Below are positions 23,419 to 30,848 of a DNA stretch of 30,848 nucleotides, in pieces. The notes under the pieces were generated by a model. The model was given only the letters and a program-made list of their open reading frames with translations, was not told where the DNA came from and did no database searches. The first letter of the stretch is position 1. Every line of letters starts with the position of its first letter. Location: assembly GCA_937960715.1 (NCBI GenBank), contig CALGOO010000148.1:1-30848 (forward strand), read 5' to 3'. The position numbers and the translations under genes are program-made. Source of the stretch: an uncultured Candidatus Competibacteraceae bacterium (GTDB lineage Bacteria > Pseudomonadota > Gammaproteobacteria > Competibacterales > Competibacteraceae).

Positions 23419-23564
23419 CATGAAAGAGGATTGGTTTCGAGGAGCGGCGGGCGCGGGTCGGGTGATGAAATTCACGATGCGAAATCGGCCGCTTGAACTA
23501 TCCTTAGGCTTGACGAGACGGTAGCACGGTTTTCGGTCAATGTGGCGATGCCACGGATCGCGGA

Positions 23565-24545
23565 GTGAAACCTTTGAGTATCGAGACGGTTCCTGGATCG
23601 ACCGCGTGGCTGCGCGGCGATGGCGCGGTTCTCCACCACGATATCGGAGCGCGAGAGCGCGCGCCACGGTTGGCCCTGGTCGCGGACTTGCAAGGTCAGG
23701 AACTCAACGGCATGTTCGTTTTGTCACGCCTGGCGGCGTTTCTGCGAGACATCGAGGCGGGTCGGCGGCGGGACTTGCGGTTGCGCGAGCGAGTGCTGGT
23801 GATTCCATCGGTCGGCGACGCCGCCGAGGGACGGGGAGCGAACGTCCAACGGATCGCGTGGTTGCGGTGGGCGATGATCGATGCGGTGGCGGCGGCGACC
23901 CAGACGGCCTATTACCGGGTAGCGATTCATCCCAGCCCGGACCTCGAGGAAATGCCGCAGGTGCGGCTGTACGCCCCCAATGACGACGAACGGGCCAGCG
24001 CCTGCTTGTTTGGGTTGCCGGCGGTGATCGAGCGGCCGCTCGAGCTGGACGAGACGCCCGTGCTGGTTCGGGCCTGGCGACCGCGCGGCGGTGAGAATTT
24101 CGTGCTGCACGCCGGGCAAGCCGGCGGTCTGCAAACCGTTCATTGCGAGAGCCTGTTCCATGCCTTGGTGGCGTTCCTGGATCGAACGGGTATCGTGGAA
24201 GGCTTGCGGCTGGCCAACGAAGAGGAGGACTTGGAGTATTTTGGTCTGCGTCAGGTCTTCTTGGTGCTGGCCGAACAGTCGGGTATCTTCTCCTCGCGCC
24301 AGGAGGTTGGGCGCTGGGTCCAGGCGGGCGAGGAACTCGGCCAGGTCTACGACGGGTTCACCGGCGGCGCGCGCGCGCGGGTGATCGCGCCGGTGGCGGG
24401 GTTGCTGGCGAGCCTGCGTCGGCAGCCGTTGTTGCGGGAAGGCGATCTGGTGGCGCGGATTCTGACGCCCGCCCGGACGATTCGGTGCGAGCGGCCGCGC
24501 CCGAGAGGAGAACGGCATGAACGACGATTTGGGTTTCGGTCCTGA
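23565..24545 (+). CDS. Succinylglutamate desuccinylase/aspartoacylase-like protein with altered zinc site
   Basis: A 326-residue protein with the AstE/AspA (M14-related) fold. It has a zinc-carboxypeptidase-like half (about 30-200) and a C-terminal barrel-sandwich region with GQVYDGF and APVAGLLASLRRQPLL. The canonical first metal motif HG(N/D)E is QGQELNG here: Q43 replaces the zinc His while E46 is kept. H122 in AIHPSPDLEEMPQ and E177-like residues in LPAVIERP correspond to the later ligand and active-site positions. Loss of one zinc ligand suggests weak or altered metal binding, so ordinary deacylase activity is doubtful. A GTG at 23565 is used; a TTG nine bases further has better spacing from CGGAG. 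It overlaps the Pcm-like gene by 29 bases, so the two are coupled. Confidence 0.82.
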   Translation: MKPLSIETVPGSTAWLRGDGAVLHHDIGARERAPRLALVADLQGQELNGMFVLSRLAAFLRDIEAGRRRDLRLRERVLVIPSVGDAAEGRGANVQRIAWLRWAMIDAVAAATQTAYYRVAIHPSPDLEEMPQVRLYAPNDDERASACLFGLPAVIERPLELDETPVLVRAWRPRGGENFVLHAGQAGGLQTVHCESLFHALVAFLDRTGIVEGLRLANEEEDLEYFGLRQVFLVLAEQSGIFSSRQEVGRWVQAGEELGQVYDGFTGGARARVIAPVAGLLASLRRQPLLREGDLVARILTPARTIRCERPRPRGERHERRFGFRS

Positions 24546-25200
24546 AAGCCCATTGCGACGTCTGTTGGCCCGGGTGGTCGCCGAGACCCGCGAAACTAGT
24601 GGGACCACCGGCTGCGCCACCTTGAGCGAGCGCGTGCTGGAGGCGTTGGCGGCGGTTCCCCGGCATCGCTTCGTTCCGGCGGCGCAACGGGATTGGGCCT
24701 ATGCCGACATGCCGCTGCCGATCGGGCGCGGCCAAACCATTTCCCAGCCGTTCATCGTGGCGCTGATGACCGAGTTGCTGGAACTCGAACCGGACGCCGT
24801 GGTGCTGGAAGTCGGCACGGGGTCGGGTTATCAGACGGCGGTGCTGGCCCGGCTGGCGCGGTGGGTGTACTCGGTGGAGCGGATTCCCGAACTGGCCGAA
24901 ACCGCCGCCGAGCGTTTACGGGAGCTGGGATACGACAATGTGACGATTCGCGCCGCCGACGGCGGCCAGGGCTGGGAAGAGCACGCGCCGTTCGATGCCG
25001 TCATCGTCACGGCGGCGGCGGCGGAAATCCCGCCGGCGCTGGCGCGGCAACTGAAGCCGGGCGGACGACTGGTCGTGCCGGTGGGTCCAGTGGGCCATAC
25101 CCAGGATCTGCGGCTGCTGCGCAAGGACGCCCAAGGCATGATGCACGGGCGCAGCGTATTGCCGGTGGTGTTCGTGCCGCTGGTCCGCGACCGGGAGTAG
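24517..25200 (+). CDS. pcm: Protein-L-isoaspartate O-methyltransferase family protein
   Basis: A 227-residue PCMT-family enzyme. It methylates isoaspartyl residues in damaged proteins, starting their repair to aspartate. The substrate region GRGQTISQPFIVALMTELL (70-88) and the SAM-binding LEVGTGSGYQTAVLA (97-111) match Pcm, as does the later PPALARQLKPGGRLVVPVG. The ATG at 24517 has AGGAGA with a five-base spacer and overlaps the upstream gene by 29 bases. Some PCMT-family members next to other genes have different substrates, so the exact role is not certain. Its stop lies two bases from the convergent dgt stop. It has no surE or nlpD neighbour as in E. coli. Confidence 0.88.
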   Translation: MNDDLGFGPESPLRRLLARVVAETRETSGTTGCATLSERVLEALAAVPRHRFVPAAQRDWAYADMPLPIGRGQTISQPFIVALMTELLELEPDAVVLEVGTGSGYQTAVLARLARWVYSVERIPELAETAAERLRELGYDNVTIRAADGGQGWEEHAPFDAVIVTAAAAEIPPALARQLKPGGRLVVPVGPVGHTQDLRLLRKDAQGMMHGRSVLPVVFVPLVRDRE

Positions 25201-25202
25201 GA

Positions 25203-26555
25203 TCAGCCGGTCGGCAGCGACATGCCGGTGAGCTTCTTGAACAGCGTCACCGCGTAGGAATCGGTCATGCCGGACACGAAGTCGGTGATGGCCAGCGCGC
25301 GGCGATAGGGATCGGTGGAAGGCTGGCGGCCCGGCCCGGCGAACTGCTCCGGGATCAGATGAATCAGCATCCGGCTTTTGGACGAGGCGTTCGGGCCATG
25401 ATCGGCGATGTCGGCGACGGTGCTCATGAACGCTTCCAGCAATCCACCCAGCACCTCGAAACCGGCCGCTTCCACTTCCACCACCGGCCGGGAAACGTAA
25501 ACCTGTTTTTCGCCACAGTCCTTGAGCGCGCGCATCGCGTCGGCGGCGGGGATGACGTCCAGCAGTTCCTCGGTAAAGGCGCCCGCCAGGATCGCGTCCT
25601 CGTGCGCCATGAAACACTGGTGCGCCTGCTCGATGATGGCGCCGATGGCTTTGGCGCGCAGGTACTCGATCTTCTCCTTGGGCCGGGTGATCCGGTCCAT
25701 CTTGCGTTGCGCGCGTTCCGGCGTCCCGGTCAGGGTCAACAGCAGATCGCGGACTTCCTCGTAGCGCAACTGCTGGAGCCGGAAGGCGTCTTCCACGTCG
25801 ATGATTCGATAGCAGATGTCGTCGGCGGCCTCGACCAGATAGGCAAGCGGATGGCGGGTCCAGGCGCCCGGTAGCACGGGTTCCAGTCCCAATTGGCCGG
25901 CGACTTCCGCGAACAAGTCCCAATCGTCCTGGTAGAAACCGAATTTCTTGAAGGCGATGCCGAGCGGTGGCTCGGCTGGCAGCGCCGAGGCGCGCGGATA
26001 TTTGGTGAAAATGCCCAATGTGGCGCAAGTCAATTGCATTCCGCCGCGATTGTCGGGACTTTGCAGCCGGGTGATGATGCGAAAGCCTTGGGCATTGCCC
26101 TCGAAGCGCAGAAAATCCTGTTGTTGCGCTTCGGTCAATCGTTCCAGCACCGCGCGGCCAGTGGCGGAAGCGGTGAACCAGAGGCGGATGGCGTCCTCGC
26201 CGGCGTGGCCGAAGGGGGGATTGCCGATGTCGTGGGCCAGGCAGGCGGCGGCGACCACCGCGCCGAAATCCTGCGGATAGACGCCCTTCAAACCATGGCG
26301 ACGAATCACGCTGTCACCCACCATCGTTCCCAGCGAGCGGCCGACACTGGACACTTCCAGGCTGTGGGTCAGCCGGGTGCGGACATAATCGCTCTGGGAC
26401 AGCGGAAAGACCTGGGTCTTGTCCTGTAGTCGCCGGAAAGCCGAGGAAAAGACGATGCGGTCGAAGTCGCGCTGGAAATCGGTGCGCGCCTCGCTGTCGG
26501 GTTGCTGGCGGGACAGGCCCGGACGGGCGCGGGAAAGCAGGCGGTTCCAATCCAT
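25203..26555 (-). CDS. dgt: Deoxyguanosinetriphosphate triphosphohydrolase (dGTPase), HD family
   Basis: A 450-residue HD-domain dNTPase that splits dGTP (or other dNTPs) into a deoxynucleoside and triphosphate, limiting dNTP pools. Metal ligands are H64 in RTRLTHSLEV and H108/D109 in LAHDIGNPPFGHAGE. The N-terminal RTDFQRDFDRIVFSSAFRR and the C-terminal EAADDICYRIIDVEDAF motifs complete the family signature. Dgt-type proteins also contribute to phage resistance in E. coli and relatives, but housekeeping is the simplest reading. There is no clear Shine-Dalgarno at 26555; a TATGAT -10-like element lies about 30 bases upstream (complement of 26586-26591). Confidence 0.93.
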   Translation of the reverse strand: MDWNRLLSRARPGLSRQQPDSEARTDFQRDFDRIVFSSAFRRLQDKTQVFPLSQSDYVRTRLTHSLEVSSVGRSLGTMVGDSVIRRHGLKGVYPQDFGAVVAAACLAHDIGNPPFGHAGEDAIRLWFTASATGRAVLERLTEAQQQDFLRFEGNAQGFRIITRLQSPDNRGGMQLTCATLGIFTKYPRASALPAEPPLGIAFKKFGFYQDDWDLFAEVAGQLGLEPVLPGAWTRHPLAYLVEAADDICYRIIDVEDAFRLQQLRYEEVRDLLLTLTGTPERAQRKMDRITRPKEKIEYLRAKAIGAIIEQAHQCFMAHEDAILAGAFTEELLDVIPAADAMRALKDCGEKQVYVSRPVVEVEAAGFEVLGGLLEAFMSTVADIADHGPNASSKSRMLIHLIPEQFAGPGRQPSTDPYRRALAITDFVSGMTDSYAVTLFKKLTGMSLPTG

Positions 26556-26941
26556 AGGCTGGGTTTGGTGGAGGAGATACGCTCAATCATAGCGGATTTG
26601 TCCCTGACGCGCCCTCGCCGCCGTTGACTTTGCCACCCGGGGATACGCTGGGGCGGCGTGATCCGACTGACCGACAAGCGGGACGGATGACTTGCGCCCT
26701 CGCCGCCGCTACAATCCCTTCCCCCTTGATCGCCCGGCGCGGGTAATGGCGGCCATGCGGGAACTCAAAGACTGTACCCGACGGATTTGCGGGGCGACGT
26801 GTACCACGCCTTCGGGGCGGGGGCCAGCATGTCAATGGATGGATACCAAATCCTGATCCATAGGAGACTGCTTGCGGGCAATAATCTATTGCATCGCTGG
26901 CCTAATCTGACTGGTTACGACCTAATTAAAAAGGCTAGGCA
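26556..26941. other. 386-base intergenic region between dgt and the AT-rich gene
   Basis: No gene recognised on either strand. Bases up to about 26840 have the GC-rich composition of the chromosome and include a 15-base direct repeat, GCGCCCTCGCCGCCG, at 26609-26623 and 26694-26708. The composition then changes sharply: the last 100 bases are AT-rich and end in AATTAAAAAGGCTAGGCA before the next start codon. The change marks the left edge of a compositional island. I saw no terminal inverted repeats, target duplication or transposase remnant at that edge. Confidence 0.5.
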
Positions 26942-28606
26942 ATGGAGCTTGATGAGCATTTTTATCATCTTAAGGTTAAATATAAGGCGACGTCATATCA
27001 GAATGATATTCTATTGAATCCTCTGTATTTAATTTTAAGAAAAGCCGATGCTAACAAGGCGCTAGTTGAGGCGGAATGGCAATGGTTGAGCAACCAAGAT
27101 TTACCAGAAACCATTGAATTTATAAAGAGTGAAATGGCCCTTAGATCTACATTATTGGAACAGATTGATGCTGAACTAAGATCGATTATGGATGATAATA
27201 ATTTTTCCCATTTTTTAACAGTTACGAAAACTGGAGTTTATGGTATTTCGGAAAGCAAAATATTATTGATGAAGGCTGCATTAACTATATACAGAATTAA
27301 TGCCAACGAGGTTTTAAATCATAAAGATATCGTTCTTATTAACAGTCAAATAGGAATTAATATCGATGAGAAAGCCTATAATCAGTTTGTTTTCTTCGAA
27401 AAAATTAAGAAAAAATATGGCATAAGTAAAGATTTACAATTTGATATGAATTTATATGGAGTATTAAAAAAGATGGAGGTACTGGAGCAGTTATCCGCTA
27501 AGGATATTCAGTTTTTTGTTGATCATGATCTCGTCAACCTTTTGACTTTATATAAAGATGATTTTGTACAACTCCAGAATAAGTATAAAGCAACCAGAAA
27601 AGAACAAGTAACAGAGTTTCAATTATATCCAATTCTTAAGAAACTTGATGAGAACAGGGTCTTATCTTCAGACGAATTCGATTGGTTAAAGACACAGAAT
27701 TACATTGAGACGACTGCTATAGCTCGGGAAATTGAATTTGTTGCTTTAAAGAAAAAATTTGGCGCTGATCAAATTGAGGAAAAAACGCTGCCTCATCACT
27801 TGTATACAATTTTGGTAAAAATAGATTCTGATACAACTATCAGCGAGGCGGATATAAATTATTTAAGAAAACGCAGGTTGTTTAAAACGATTAGTATTGC
27901 ATTAAAACTCCATTTTAAATATGAGATTACAGAACTTAATATTTTGGATAGCCAGCTTTGCGAAATCTTATATAAATTGGAAATCGGCGAAAGGTTGAAT
28001 GATATTGATATTGGCTGGTTGACAAGTGAAAATTGGTTCCATAGGAACTTTAGTGAGAGCAGGATTTATCAGTGTTACCATTCGTTAGAAGCTGTTTTTT
28101 GCGAACAAGAATACCAGCGTACTAAAAATATATGGAATTTAGTTAATGCTAGTAGCCATTGGCGTAAAGCTGGTGATCCACAAAAAGCATTGAATAATAC
28201 GGATGTATTATTCTCTAACTCGATCAAGGAAGTAAAATTAAAAGCGGCCTTACTTACAACGCGAGGCGGAGCCTTAAGAGATATAGGGCATTTAGATGAA
28301 ACTGAAAATTTTGCCCATCAAGCGATTCAATACTACCCCAAAAGCTATCATCCATATACCTTATTAGGGGCAATTTGCTTCCAGACGGGTAGATATAGTG
28401 ATGGTGAGCACTGGTTTGATGAGGCTCGAAAACGTGGTGCCCCAGAAAAAAGTGAAATTAGCGAAATTATAGGGATTTTGAAAAAAATCAAGGATAAAAA
28501 AGAACAGGAAAAATTTTTAGCTTTTCTTAAAGATAAATATCCAAGTCATATTAATAGATTTAAGGCCGTTATTAATAACAATTCGATAAGCATTAATAAC
28601 CAATGA
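26942..28606 (+). CDS. AT-rich repeat protein with TPR-like C-terminus, function unknown
   Basis: A 554-residue soluble protein, not recognised. No signal peptide, membrane segment or catalytic motif is seen. Residues 1-370 hold about five copies of a unit of roughly 57 residues. A unit runs F..L..KY, a short linker, LY.IL.K.(D/E), an acidic (S/D)...D...L, then a helix; copies begin near F7, F151, F208, F266 and about 319. The 90-140 stretch is a weaker match. The spacing of F151, F208 and F266 is 57-58. Residues about 430-500 form two TPR-like hairpins (RGGALRDIGHLDETENFAHQ; LLGAICFQTGRYSDGEHW), so it is probably a helical scaffold. GC in sampled 60-base rows is about 27-38%, far below neighbours, suggesting transfer. 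The ATG follows AAAAAGG at seven bases. The stop overlaps the lysS start (ATGA). Confidence 0.85.
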   Translation: MELDEHFYHLKVKYKATSYQNDILLNPLYLILRKADANKALVEAEWQWLSNQDLPETIEFIKSEMALRSTLLEQIDAELRSIMDDNNFSHFLTVTKTGVYGISESKILLMKAALTIYRINANEVLNHKDIVLINSQIGINIDEKAYNQFVFFEKIKKKYGISKDLQFDMNLYGVLKKMEVLEQLSAKDIQFFVDHDLVNLLTLYKDDFVQLQNKYKATRKEQVTEFQLYPILKKLDENRVLSSDEFDWLKTQNYIETTAIAREIEFVALKKKFGADQIEEKTLPHHLYTILVKIDSDTTISEADINYLRKRRLFKTISIALKLHFKYEITELNILDSQLCEILYKLEIGERLNDIDIGWLTSENWFHRNFSESRIYQCYHSLEAVFCEQEYQRTKNIWNLVNASSHWRKAGDPQKALNNTDVLFSNSIKEVKLKAALLTTRGGALRDIGHLDETENFAHQAIQYYPKSYHPYTLLGAICFQTGRYSDGEHWFDEARKRGAPEKSEISEIIGILKKIKDKKEQEKFLAFLKDKYPSHINRFKAVINNNSISINNQ

Positions 28607-30111
28607 GTGAATCAATGGACTCTTCCCAAGAACCCCTCGACGAAAACAAGTTGATCGCCCTGCGCCGTCAGAAGTTGCGCGAGTTGCGCCAGCGTGGCAA
28701 CGCCTATCCCACCGATTTCCGCCGCGACGCGCTGGCGGCTGAGTTACACGGCGCTTACGGCGACAAGGACAGCGTCGCGCTGGAAGCCGAGAATCGACGG
28801 GTCCGCGTGGCCGGGCGGATCTTGGCCAAGCGGATCATGGGCAAGGCCAGTTTTGCCCGCTTGCGGGACATGTCTGGCGACATTCAACTGTTCGTCCAGA
28901 AAAACGCTCTGCCAGAAGGGTTGTACGAGGATTTCAAGAGTTGGGACTTGGGCGACATCCTTGGGGCCGAAGGCACGGTGTTCAAGACCAAAACCGGCGA
29001 GTTGTCGGTCAAGGTAGACACATTGCGGCTATTGACCAAGTCGCTGCGGCCCTTGCCGGAAAAGTTCCACGGCCTGGCCGATCAGGAAACCTGCTACCGG
29101 CAGCGTTACGTGGACCTGATCATGAACGAGCCCACCCGCGCCACCTTCAAACTGCGTTCGGCGGTGGTCGCCCATATCCGCGACTTCTTCAACCGGCGCG
29201 GGTTCCTGGAGGTCGAAACGCCGATGATGCAACCGATTCCCGGTGGCGCGGCGGCCCGACCCTTCATCACCCATCACAACGCGCTGGACATGCAACTGTT
29301 CCTGCGCATCGCCCCGGAACTGTATTTGAAGCGGCTGGTGGTGGGCGGTTTCGAGAAGGTTTACGAGATCAACCGCAATTTCCGCAACGAGGGGTTGTCC
29401 ACCCGCCACAACCCCGAATTCACCATGCTGGAGTTCTATCAGGCGTATGCCGATTACCGCGACCTGATGGACTTGACCGAGGAACTGTTGCGCGGCATGG
29501 CGCAAACCCTGCTAGGCGACACTTGTCTCTCGTATCAGGGCGAAACTTGCGACTTCGGTCGCCCCTTCCGGCGGCTGACGGTGCGGGAAGCAGTCTTGCA
29601 TTTCAATCCAGCCATCGCCGCCGCTGAACTGGACGATCTTGAATCCGCCCGGCGGATTGCCAGGGGTCTGGGGGTGGACGCGCGGCCCGAACACGGGCTG
29701 GGCCGGGTGCAACTGGATATTTTCGAGCAGACGGTCGAGCATCAATTGCGTGATCCCACCTTTATCACCGCCTATCCGACCGAGGTGTCGCCGCTGGCCC
29801 GGCGCAACGACGCCGATCCCACCATTACCGACCGCTTCGAGTTGTTCGTGGGCGGACGGGAAATCGCCAACGGTTTTTCCGAGTTGAACGATCCCGAGGA
29901 TCAGGCCGAGCGCTTCCGCAAGCAGGCGGAAGCCAAGGCCGCCGGCGACCATGAGGCGATGCACTACGACGCCGACTACATCCGGGCGCTGGAATATGGC
30001 CTGCCGCCGACGGCGGGGGAGGGCATCGGCATCGACCGGCTGGTGATGCTGTTCGCCGACGCGCCCTCGATCCGCGACGTATTGCTGTTCCCGCACCTGC
30101 GGCCGGAGTGA
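28603..30111 (+). CDS. lysS: Lysyl-tRNA synthetase, class II
   Basis: A 502-residue class II synthetase that charges tRNA-Lys. An N-terminal OB-fold anticodon-binding domain (about 55-150, VRVAGRILAKRIMGKASFARL) precedes the catalytic core with motif 2 (INRNFRNEGLS, R261 and E263) and motif 3 (GEGIGIDRLVMLF, R479). Length matches E. coli LysS (505 aa). The ATG at 28603 overlaps the preceding AT-rich gene's TGA as ATGA. There is no Shine-Dalgarno before it, nor a good one before the in-frame ATG at 28615, so initiation seems to depend on termination-reinitiation. The classical upstream neighbour prfB is not in the window. Base composition returns abruptly to GC-rich at the lysS start. Confidence 0.97.
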   Translation: MSESMDSSQEPLDENKLIALRRQKLRELRQRGNAYPTDFRRDALAAELHGAYGDKDSVALEAENRRVRVAGRILAKRIMGKASFARLRDMSGDIQLFVQKNALPEGLYEDFKSWDLGDILGAEGTVFKTKTGELSVKVDTLRLLTKSLRPLPEKFHGLADQETCYRQRYVDLIMNEPTRATFKLRSAVVAHIRDFFNRRGFLEVETPMMQPIPGGAAARPFITHHNALDMQLFLRIAPELYLKRLVVGGFEKVYEINRNFRNEGLSTRHNPEFTMLEFYQAYADYRDLMDLTEELLRGMAQTLLGDTCLSYQGETCDFGRPFRRLTVREAVLHFNPAIAAAELDDLESARRIARGLGVDARPEHGLGRVQLDIFEQTVEHQLRDPTFITAYPTEVSPLARRNDADPTITDRFELFVGGREIANGFSELNDPEDQAERFRKQAEAKAAGDHEAMHYDADYIRALEYGLPPTAGEGIGIDRLVMLFADAPSIRDVLLFPHLRPE

Positions 30112-30198
30112 TCTATCCTATGGGTGACAGTCGGTCCGCGAGTGGTGTTTGTCGCGACAGAGGTCATGACTGTTGGATTGGTCGGGTTGGTCATAAAG

Positions 30199-30224
30199 GG
30201 TGCCGGCGAGTAGTGCGCGGCACC
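30199..30224. repeat. Hairpin in the rhodanese leader
   Basis: GGTGCCG (30199-30205) and CGGCACC (30218-30224) are perfect reverse complements, 12 bases apart. They lie in the 139-base lysS-rhodanese gap, 26 bases before the rhodanese start. No T run follows. It could be an operator or leader structure. Confidence 0.45.
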
Positions 30225-30250
30225 GTCGTCACGTCAAGGGAGGAACCGGC

Positions 30251-30778
30251 ATGAAGAAAATCGCGAGGTACGGTGTTTTGGCGGGCGGGCTGGCTTTCGC
30301 GGCGGTCTTGGCCTTCGCGGGGCCGCGGACGGCATCGGCCATCGACTGGGGCAAGAAGGAACTCACCAACGAGCAGATTTCGGTGAAGGTCGCGCGCGAA
30401 ACCGTGAAGGGCGGCTACGCGCTCGTACTCACCGACGAACTCAAGGGTTGGCTCAATGAGAAAAAGCCGATGCTCATCGTCGACACCATGCCGAAGAAGG
30501 ACAGCTACGACAAGGAGCACATTCCCGGCGCCGTCCAGTTCGAGTTCCCGGTCGAGGAGATGAAGGAGATGTCGGCGGAGCAGCAGGCGGCTTATGGCAA
30601 ACTTCTCGGCGCCGACAAGGCCCGGCTGATCGTGGTCTATTGCGGTTTCCCCAAGTGCGGGCGCAGCCACAACGGCGCGGTCTGGGCGAAGAAGCTCGGC
30701 CACACGAACGTCGTGCGCTACGTCGGCGGTATCAAGGCCTGGAACGAGGCGGATTACCCCGTCGTCAAGGAAGAGTAA
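30251..30778 (+). CDS. Periplasmic rhodanese-like protein
   Basis: A 175-residue exported protein with one rhodanese domain. A Sec signal peptide is clear: basic MKKIARY, hydrophobic core, and a probable cleavage after TASA (about residue 30). In the rhodanese fold, LIVDTMPKKDSYDKEHIPGA is the usual N-terminal signature. The active-site loop YCGFPKCGRSH carries C131, the expected persulfide Cys, and a second C136. WVNEADYP-like ending (AWNEADYPVV) completes the domain. It may handle periplasmic sulfur compounds, which would fit a sulfur-metabolising relative, but substrate is not readable. The ATG at 30251 has GGGAGGAA with good spacing. It stands alone after lysS. Confidence 0.9.
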   Translation: MKKIARYGVLAGGLAFAAVLAFAGPRTASAIDWGKKELTNEQISVKVARETVKGGYALVLTDELKGWLNEKKPMLIVDTMPKKDSYDKEHIPGAVQFEFPVEEMKEMSAEQQAAYGKLLGADKARLIVVYCGFPKCGRSHNGAVWAKKLGHTNVVRYVGGIKAWNEADYPVVKEE

Positions 30779-30806
30779 TACCATTTCCTGTTAGGTTTTG
30801 TTTTTT
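30768..30806 (+). terminator. Weak terminator candidate after rhodanese
   Basis: AGGAA (30768-30772) pairs with TTCCT (30785-30789), overlapping the stop codon. T-rich sequence ending in TTTTTT (about 30796-30806) follows. The stem is short, so this is tentative. Confidence 0.35.
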
Positions 30807-30828
30807 AGGGGTCAAAAACTGTTCCATT

Positions 30829-30848
30829 CGTCATACCCGCGAAAGCGG
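30829..30848. repeat. Start of a dispersed extragenic palindrome, cut by window edge
   Basis: CGTCATACCCGCGAAAGCGG matches the beginning of a very common proteobacterial intergenic repeat of the form CGTCAT-CCCGC-GAAA-GCGGG. The CCCGC/GCGG arms with a GAAA loop are visible. The rest lies outside the window. Confidence 0.6.

Noticed and set aside
25203..26555. dgt as part of an antiphage island with the neighbouring AT-rich gene
   Set aside because: The two genes diverge, dgt has normal host composition, and no other defence gene is present. Housekeeping dNTP control is the simpler reading.
26556..26941. prfB remnant or insertion-sequence end upstream of the AT-rich gene
   Set aside because: No release-factor-like peptide, frameshift motif, terminal inverted repeats or target-site duplication is visible.
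26787..27017. Possible 76-residue plus-strand protein spanning the composition change before the AT-rich gene
   Set aside because: It overlaps the AT-rich gene start in another frame, has no ribosome site, and crosses the compositional junction.
1..30848. CRISPR array, prophage or transposase genes
   Set aside because: No regularly spaced repeats, Cas, integrase or transposase-like proteins were found on either strand.

Overview
The window is a chromosomal stretch from a GC-rich gammaproteobacterium. Gene order and protein style fit the Chromatiales/Competibacteraceae/Methylococcales neighbourhood: a Tat-exported high-potential iron-sulfur protein, a class I PHA synthase and a phasin, rsmJ and rlmB, rnr followed by rlmB, and a thiD-thiE-hemL operon beside a rubredoxin. 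The exact genus cannot be read from the sequence. Most of it is ordinary housekeeping DNA with a few accessory genes.

Layout. 1-1400: the 3' end of uvrA, a putative HExxH metalloprotein, a small conserved protein with a TTG start, and a minus-strand tRNA-Leu(CAG) with a near-consensus promoter and a terminator. 1510-4514: rnr-rlmB operon. 4529-6973 (minus): membrane-anchored penicillin-acylase-type Ntn hydrolase, divergent from the HiPIP gene (7161-7490). 7553-11074 (minus): a stand-alone CZB zinc-binding protein, then a two-gene unit encoding a GNAT/C39-like-peptidase fusion and a RimK-like ATP-grasp ligase. 11227-12396: argE. 12421-18379 (minus): an AlkA-type glycosylase, phaC, a Uma2-family protein, hemL, thiE and thiD, the last four tightly packed. 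18500-19196: rubredoxin and a macro-domain protein. 19279-23351 (minus): a small membrane protein, an EF-G paralogue, rsmJ and a phasin with a good sigma70-type promoter. 23565-25200: a degenerate AstE/aspartoacylase-like protein overlapping a Pcm-like methyltransferase. 25203-26555 (minus): dGTPase. 26942-30111: a strikingly AT-rich gene for an unrecognised repeat protein that overlaps lysS by four bases. 30251-30778: exported rhodanese.

How the genes connect. PHA storage is represented by phaC and, 8 kb away, a phasin with its own promoter. Cofactor synthesis (thiamine, tetrapyrrole) is grouped in thiD-thiE-hemL. Nucleic-acid maintenance and RNA modification are spread across uvrA, rnr, rlmB, alkA, rsmJ and dgt. 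The ATP-grasp/GNAT-peptidase pair has the architecture of a peptide-tagging or peptide-synthesis system.

The best candidate for something undescribed is the AT-rich gene at 26942-28606. It has about five copies of a roughly 57-residue unit followed by a TPR-like tail, and base composition unlike all its neighbours. It sits directly upstream of, and overlaps, the essential lysS gene, which has no ribosome binding site of its own that I can see.
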